A stretch of DNA of 16,330 nt, taken from positions 1-16,330 of the forward strand of contig RZYK01000026.1 in the NCBI GenBank assembly GCA_009930355.1, given 5' to 3'. The notes under the pieces were generated by a model. That model was not told the origin of the DNA. It saw only the letters and a program-made list of their open reading frames with translations, and made no database searches. Origin of the DNA: Campylobacterota bacterium (GTDB lineage: Bacteria > Campylobacterota > Campylobacteria > Campylobacterales > Sulfurospirillaceae). A program made the position numbers and the translations under genes. Below are positions 14,286-16,330 of this stretch, piece by piece (positions within the stretch are counted from its first letter, which is position 1; every line of letters begins with the position of its first letter).

Positions 14286-14315
14286 TTACATGTAAGCGCA
14301 GATTCTTACATGTAA
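14286..14315. repeat. Paired TTACATGTAA palindromes, 20 bp apart
   Basis: Copies at 14286-14295 and 14306-14315 have centres exactly 20 bp apart, about two helical turns, so both would face the same side of the DNA. They lie between the SDR stop (14324) and the VF530 start (14266), upstream of the VF530-permease genes on the minus strand. Confidence 0.85.
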
Positions 14316-14323
14316 TAAAGATA

Positions 14324-15076
14324 TTAGTTACGTTCAATGCTAAGACCTGCATAGCTTTGACATGTTGGCATAATCTCTATGCGGTTGACATTAACATGTG
14401 GAGGAAGTTCTGCAAGGGTAAAAATAGTCTGTGCAATATCTTCTGCCAAAAGGGGTGTAGTATTTTCATAGAGTTGGCGTGCTTTTTGCGTATCGCCTTT
14501 AAAGCGTACATCTGAAAATTCAGTGAGTGAAAATCCAGGTTCGATATTCGTTACACGCACATGTGTACCTTTTAAATCCGTTCTTAAGTTAAGGGAAAAT
14601 TGCTTGACAAATGCTTTAGTTGCGCCATAAACATTGCCCCCTTCATATGGCCAACTCGCTGCTGTAGAGCTGATGTTGAAAATGTAGCCAGTTTTACGCT
14701 CCACCATAATGGGTAAAACAGCTTTAGTGACATATAAAAGTCCTTTAATATTTGTATCTATCATTTTTTCCCAGTCATCTAAATTCGCCTCATTAGCACG
14801 TTCTAATCCCAATGCAAGTCCTGCATTATTGACCAAAATATCAATATTTTTATAGGCTTTAGGGAGTGAATCAATGGCCTGAACAACCTCTTCTTTTTTA
14901 CTGACATCAAAACAAAGAGGTAAAATATCACATTTTGGAAGTTTGTTTTTTAAGGACTCTAAACGCTCATGTCTTCGACCTGTGACAATAACTTTATACC
15001 CCGCCATAGCAAATTTAATAGCCGTTGCTTCACCAAAACCTGATGTTGCTCCTGTAACTAAAACAATTTTAGACAT
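14324..15076 (-). CDS. YdfG-type short-chain dehydrogenase
   Basis: 250 aa, a classical SDR closely following E. coli YdfG, an NADP-dependent 3-hydroxy acid (L-allo-threonine, serine) dehydrogenase that also reduces malonic semialdehyde. The cofactor motif TGATSGFG is at 8-15, with TGRRHERL favouring NADP through its arginines. NNAGLALG, the catalytic Ser in ISSTAASWPYEGGN, and YGATK (Tyr and Lys) are all present. The C-terminal NIEPGFSLTEFSDVRFKGD and TCQSYAGLSIERN blocks are YdfG signatures. Start ATG 15076 follows AAAGGA; a TATAAT (minus strand, 15104-15109) gives a short leader. The terminator question is open: no hairpin separates it from the VF530 gene, only the paired palindromes. Confidence 0.92.
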   Translation of the reverse strand: MSKIVLVTGATSGFGEATAIKFAMAGYKVIVTGRRHERLESLKNKLPKCDILPLCFDVSKKEEVVQAIDSLPKAYKNIDILVNNAGLALGLERANEANLDDWEKMIDTNIKGLLYVTKAVLPIMVERKTGYIFNISSTAASWPYEGGNVYGATKAFVKQFSLNLRTDLKGTHVRVTNIEPGFSLTEFSDVRFKGDTQKARQLYENTTPLLAEDIAQTIFTLAELPPHVNVNRIEIMPTCQSYAGLSIERN

Positions 15077-15103
15077 AATAATCCTTTAGTGAATTTTGGT
15101 ACA

Positions 15104-15109
15104 TTATAC
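15104..15109 (-). promoter_or_regulatory. -10 box (TATAAT) for the SDR gene
   Basis: ATTATA on the plus strand reads TATAAT on the minus strand, 28 bases before the SDR start codon, which places the transcript start near 15097. No clear -35 box. Confidence 0.6.
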
Positions 15110-15159
15110 TCTTGCTCTTACTAAAATGAATTAAAATTAAGTCAAAAAAGGAAGTAGGT

Positions 15160-15191
15160 AACGGAAGAAAAGAGGCATTAGATGCCTCTTT
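15160..15191 (-). terminator. Rho-independent terminator of the small membrane-protein gene
   Basis: A perfect 10-bp stem (AAAGAGGCAT at 15169-15178 with 15182-15191) has a 3-base loop. On the minus strand it is followed by TTTTCTTCC and starts two bases after the stop codon of the gene at 15194-15394. Its A-rich left flank could not serve the plus strand. Confidence 0.85.
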
Positions 15192-15193
15192 GA

Positions 15194-15394
15194 TTATTGA
15201 ATTTGTTCGATTTTTTCTTTATTAGCAGTTACTCCCTCTGCATTTTTCTTAATATTTGTTTTATTCTTATTGATTTCATCACGATTAAGATCAATAAGGC
15301 GAGTCAGTTCATTCACTCTGCGTTCGTACTTATTAATTAAATAATAGATAACATAGACTAAAATACCAATGACAATCCATTGTAAAAGATCCAT
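15194..15394 (-). CDS. Small membrane-anchored coiled-coil protein
   Basis: 66 aa from ATG 15394, preceded by AAGGGGA at good spacing (an in-frame TTG at 15412 is less likely). Residues 2-21 form one membrane helix (DLLQWIVIGILVYVIYYLIN). The rest is a highly charged, helical stretch (YERRVNELTRLIDLNRDEINKNKTNIKKNAEG...) that looks like a short coiled coil, most likely in the cytoplasm because of its positive start. I recognise no specific family; small proteins of this type are often annotated as hypothetical or phage-spanin-like, but there are no phage genes here. It has its own promoter (TACAAT, minus strand, 15423-15428) and terminator, so it is monocistronic. Confidence 0.75.
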   Translation of the reverse strand: MDLLQWIVIGILVYVIYYLINKYERRVNELTRLIDLNRDEINKNKTNIKKNAEGVTANKEKIEQIQ

Positions 15395-15422
15395 AGCTTT
15401 CCCCTTATGCAAATTTGGGGCT

Positions 15423-15428
15423 ATTGTA
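15423..15428 (-). promoter_or_regulatory. -10 box (TACAAT) for the small membrane-protein gene
   Basis: ATTGTA on the plus strand reads TACAAT on the minus strand, 29 bases upstream of ATG 15394. The predicted transcript begins near AGCCCC, whose CCCC could pair with the GGGG of the Shine-Dalgarno. Confidence 0.5.
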
Positions 15429-15444
15429 TCGTATTTTCCTCAAA

Positions 15445-16188
15445 TCAATCAATACTCTCAAAAATGTATTCTCGTTTAAATTTAGAGAGTATAATTTCTT
15501 TAATTTTAAGCCTCAAAAAAGGAATTTGCTGGAGTTCTTTTTCATCTTTTGGGCGATAGTGTGCAATCGTTCTTAAAACGCTTCCCCGATAAGCTTTAGC
15601 AAAATGACTAACATTTTTTCCATTTTTAAGAAATTTCATACTTACAAAAGGGCGTTTGAGTGTATAAAATTTTTCATAAAAACCTGCACGTAAATCTAAA
15701 ACACATTCATCGCCTATCCATTCATCAATAGCGGTACTAAATGATTCTTTGTAAAAAGATGCAAGATTTAACCCATTGAGACTTTCCCCTTGATGCAATT
15801 TGTAATCTGGAATTAAGTCTTTCGCTAAAAGGGGACCAAAGAGATTTGAAAAAATCATGACATGGTTTTCAATAAAAGATTGTGAGATGGAATCGAGTGT
15901 CTTAAAATCTAAATAATCATAAGCAACACCACTATACCTTTCAATGGCTTTACATGTAAAAGCAGTCAGAGGATTCATCTTGGAATAATAGATGACTCTT
16001 TCCATATCTTTATATCCAAAGAGCTTTTGAAGAGAGGGCGTGTTTGCTTCTTGTAAGAATGTTTGATAGTGCTGCAAAATGCTAAGTCGCTTTTCATATA
16101 ATGAGGGAAAAATAAAACTTTCCCTTTGAATAGCCCTAGTGTATGTTAGGTCTGTTTTTGTTTCACTAGGAGAAAATAGAATTCTCAT
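15445..16188 (-). CDS. yaaA: YaaA-family peroxide stress protein
   Basis: 247 aa, the usual length for YaaA (UPF0246). E. coli YaaA limits intracellular iron and protects DNA during peroxide stress, and the family has DNA-binding activity. Conserved blocks in order: MRILFSPSETK at the N-terminus, AIERYSGVAYDYLDF, SNLFGPLLAKDLIPDYKL, LDLRAGFYEKF, FVSMKFLKNGKNVSHFAKAYRG. Start ATG 16188 follows GAGGA. A TAAAAT on the minus strand (16223-16228) may be the -10 box. It is divergent from the tRNA gene at the right edge. The coding sequence holds a TTTACATGTAAA at 15949-15960, read in the frame Phe-Thr-Cys-Lys rather than Leu-His-Val. Role by homology; assignment firm. Confidence 0.93.
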   Translation of the reverse strand: MRILFSPSETKTDLTYTRAIQRESFIFPSLYEKRLSILQHYQTFLQEANTPSLQKLFGYKDMERVIYYSKMNPLTAFTCKAIERYSGVAYDYLDFKTLDSISQSFIENHVMIFSNLFGPLLAKDLIPDYKLHQGESLNGLNLASFYKESFSTAIDEWIGDECVLDLRAGFYEKFYTLKRPFVSMKFLKNGKNVSHFAKAYRGSVLRTIAHYRPKDEKELQQIPFLRLKIKEIILSKFKREYIFESID

Positions 16189-16248
16189 ATCAAATTTTCC
16201 TCTTATTTTGATTTTGTTAGTAATTTTACATCATTTCTCTAAAAAGTA

Positions 16249-16277
16249 TTGACTTTGAAAATATTTTGAGATATAAT
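16249..16277 (+). promoter_or_regulatory. Strong sigma-70 promoter of the right-hand tRNA
   Basis: TTGACT (16249-16254) and TATAAT (16272-16277) are separated by 17 bases, the ideal spacing, and place the transcript start about 15 bases before the tRNA. It is the only promoter here with a recognisable -35, as expected for a stable-RNA operon. Confidence 0.88.
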
Positions 16278-16298
16278 TTCACCTCACAATCACAGGAT

Positions 16299-16330
16299 GC
16301 TGGTGTAGCTCAGTTGGTAGAGCAACTGCC
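16299..16330 (+). tRNA. tRNA gene, 5' part only, cut by the window edge
   Basis: GCTGGTG (16299-16305) is the 5' acceptor strand, followed by TA, the D stem GCTC (16308-16311) with GAGC (16319-16322), and the beginning of the anticodon stem (ACTGCC). The window stops before the anticodon. The start resembles tRNA-Thr of related bacteria, but identity cannot be read from what is here. Confidence 0.85.

Overview
The window looks like chromosomal DNA from a Campylobacterota bacterium, most likely Sulfurospirillum or a close relative. This is an inference from the low G+C, T-rich promoters with TATAAT-like -10 boxes and weak -35 boxes, and gene content. No marker gene that fixes the genus is present. 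The window opens with a complete tRNA-Asn and closes inside a second tRNA gene driven by a near-consensus promoter.

Layout: (1) Positions 92-4080, downstream of tRNA-Asn, form an accessory and partly decayed segment. It holds a collapsed Mre11/Rad50 (sbcD/sbcC-like) pair reduced to one 131-codon relic, an intact and strikingly A/T-rich 897-aa protein with an N-terminal HEPN-like RNFVEH motif and a C-terminal SF1 helicase (probable defence protein), and an internally deleted, frameshifted rhuM relic. (2) 4156-5085 is a lactate/malate dehydrogenase-family gene with unusual specificity residues. A compact, hairpin-rich element with near-perfect terminal inverted repeats follows (5117-5254). (3) 5255-7471 on the minus strand is a two-gene pyrimidine operon, pyrB-pyrC. 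(4) 7637-10174 holds two small unknown genes, a GGDEF/EAL protein and an orphan topoisomerase-type zinc-ribbon protein. (5) 10255-12365 carries trxC and two divergent genes matching the two halves of the D-glutamate cyclase DGLUCY (DUF4392 and DUF1445). (6) 12416-13177 has a structured leader with a terminator-like hairpin, then two overlapping genes (a small unknown protein and a SnoaL-like ester cyclase). (7) 13171-16188 on the minus strand has a DMT permease, a VF530-type DNA-binding protein, a YdfG-type short-chain dehydrogenase, a small membrane/coiled-coil protein and yaaA.

The most unusual signal is not a gene. The palindrome TTACATGTAA occurs 11 times between 3600 and 15960, in intergenic gaps and inside genes, where about 0.05 copies would be expected by base composition (hand estimate). 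It is absent from the first 3.6 kb, which fits foreign origin of the helicase segment. Two copies run directly into Shine-Dalgarno sequences, and two sit 20 bp apart upstream of the VF530 gene.

Functionally the stable part is housekeeping: UMP synthesis, redox (thioredoxin 2, dehydrogenases), D-glutamate turnover, peroxide stress (YaaA) and c-di-GMP turnover. The segment after tRNA-Asn is a degraded defence or genome-maintenance island with one apparently live gene.
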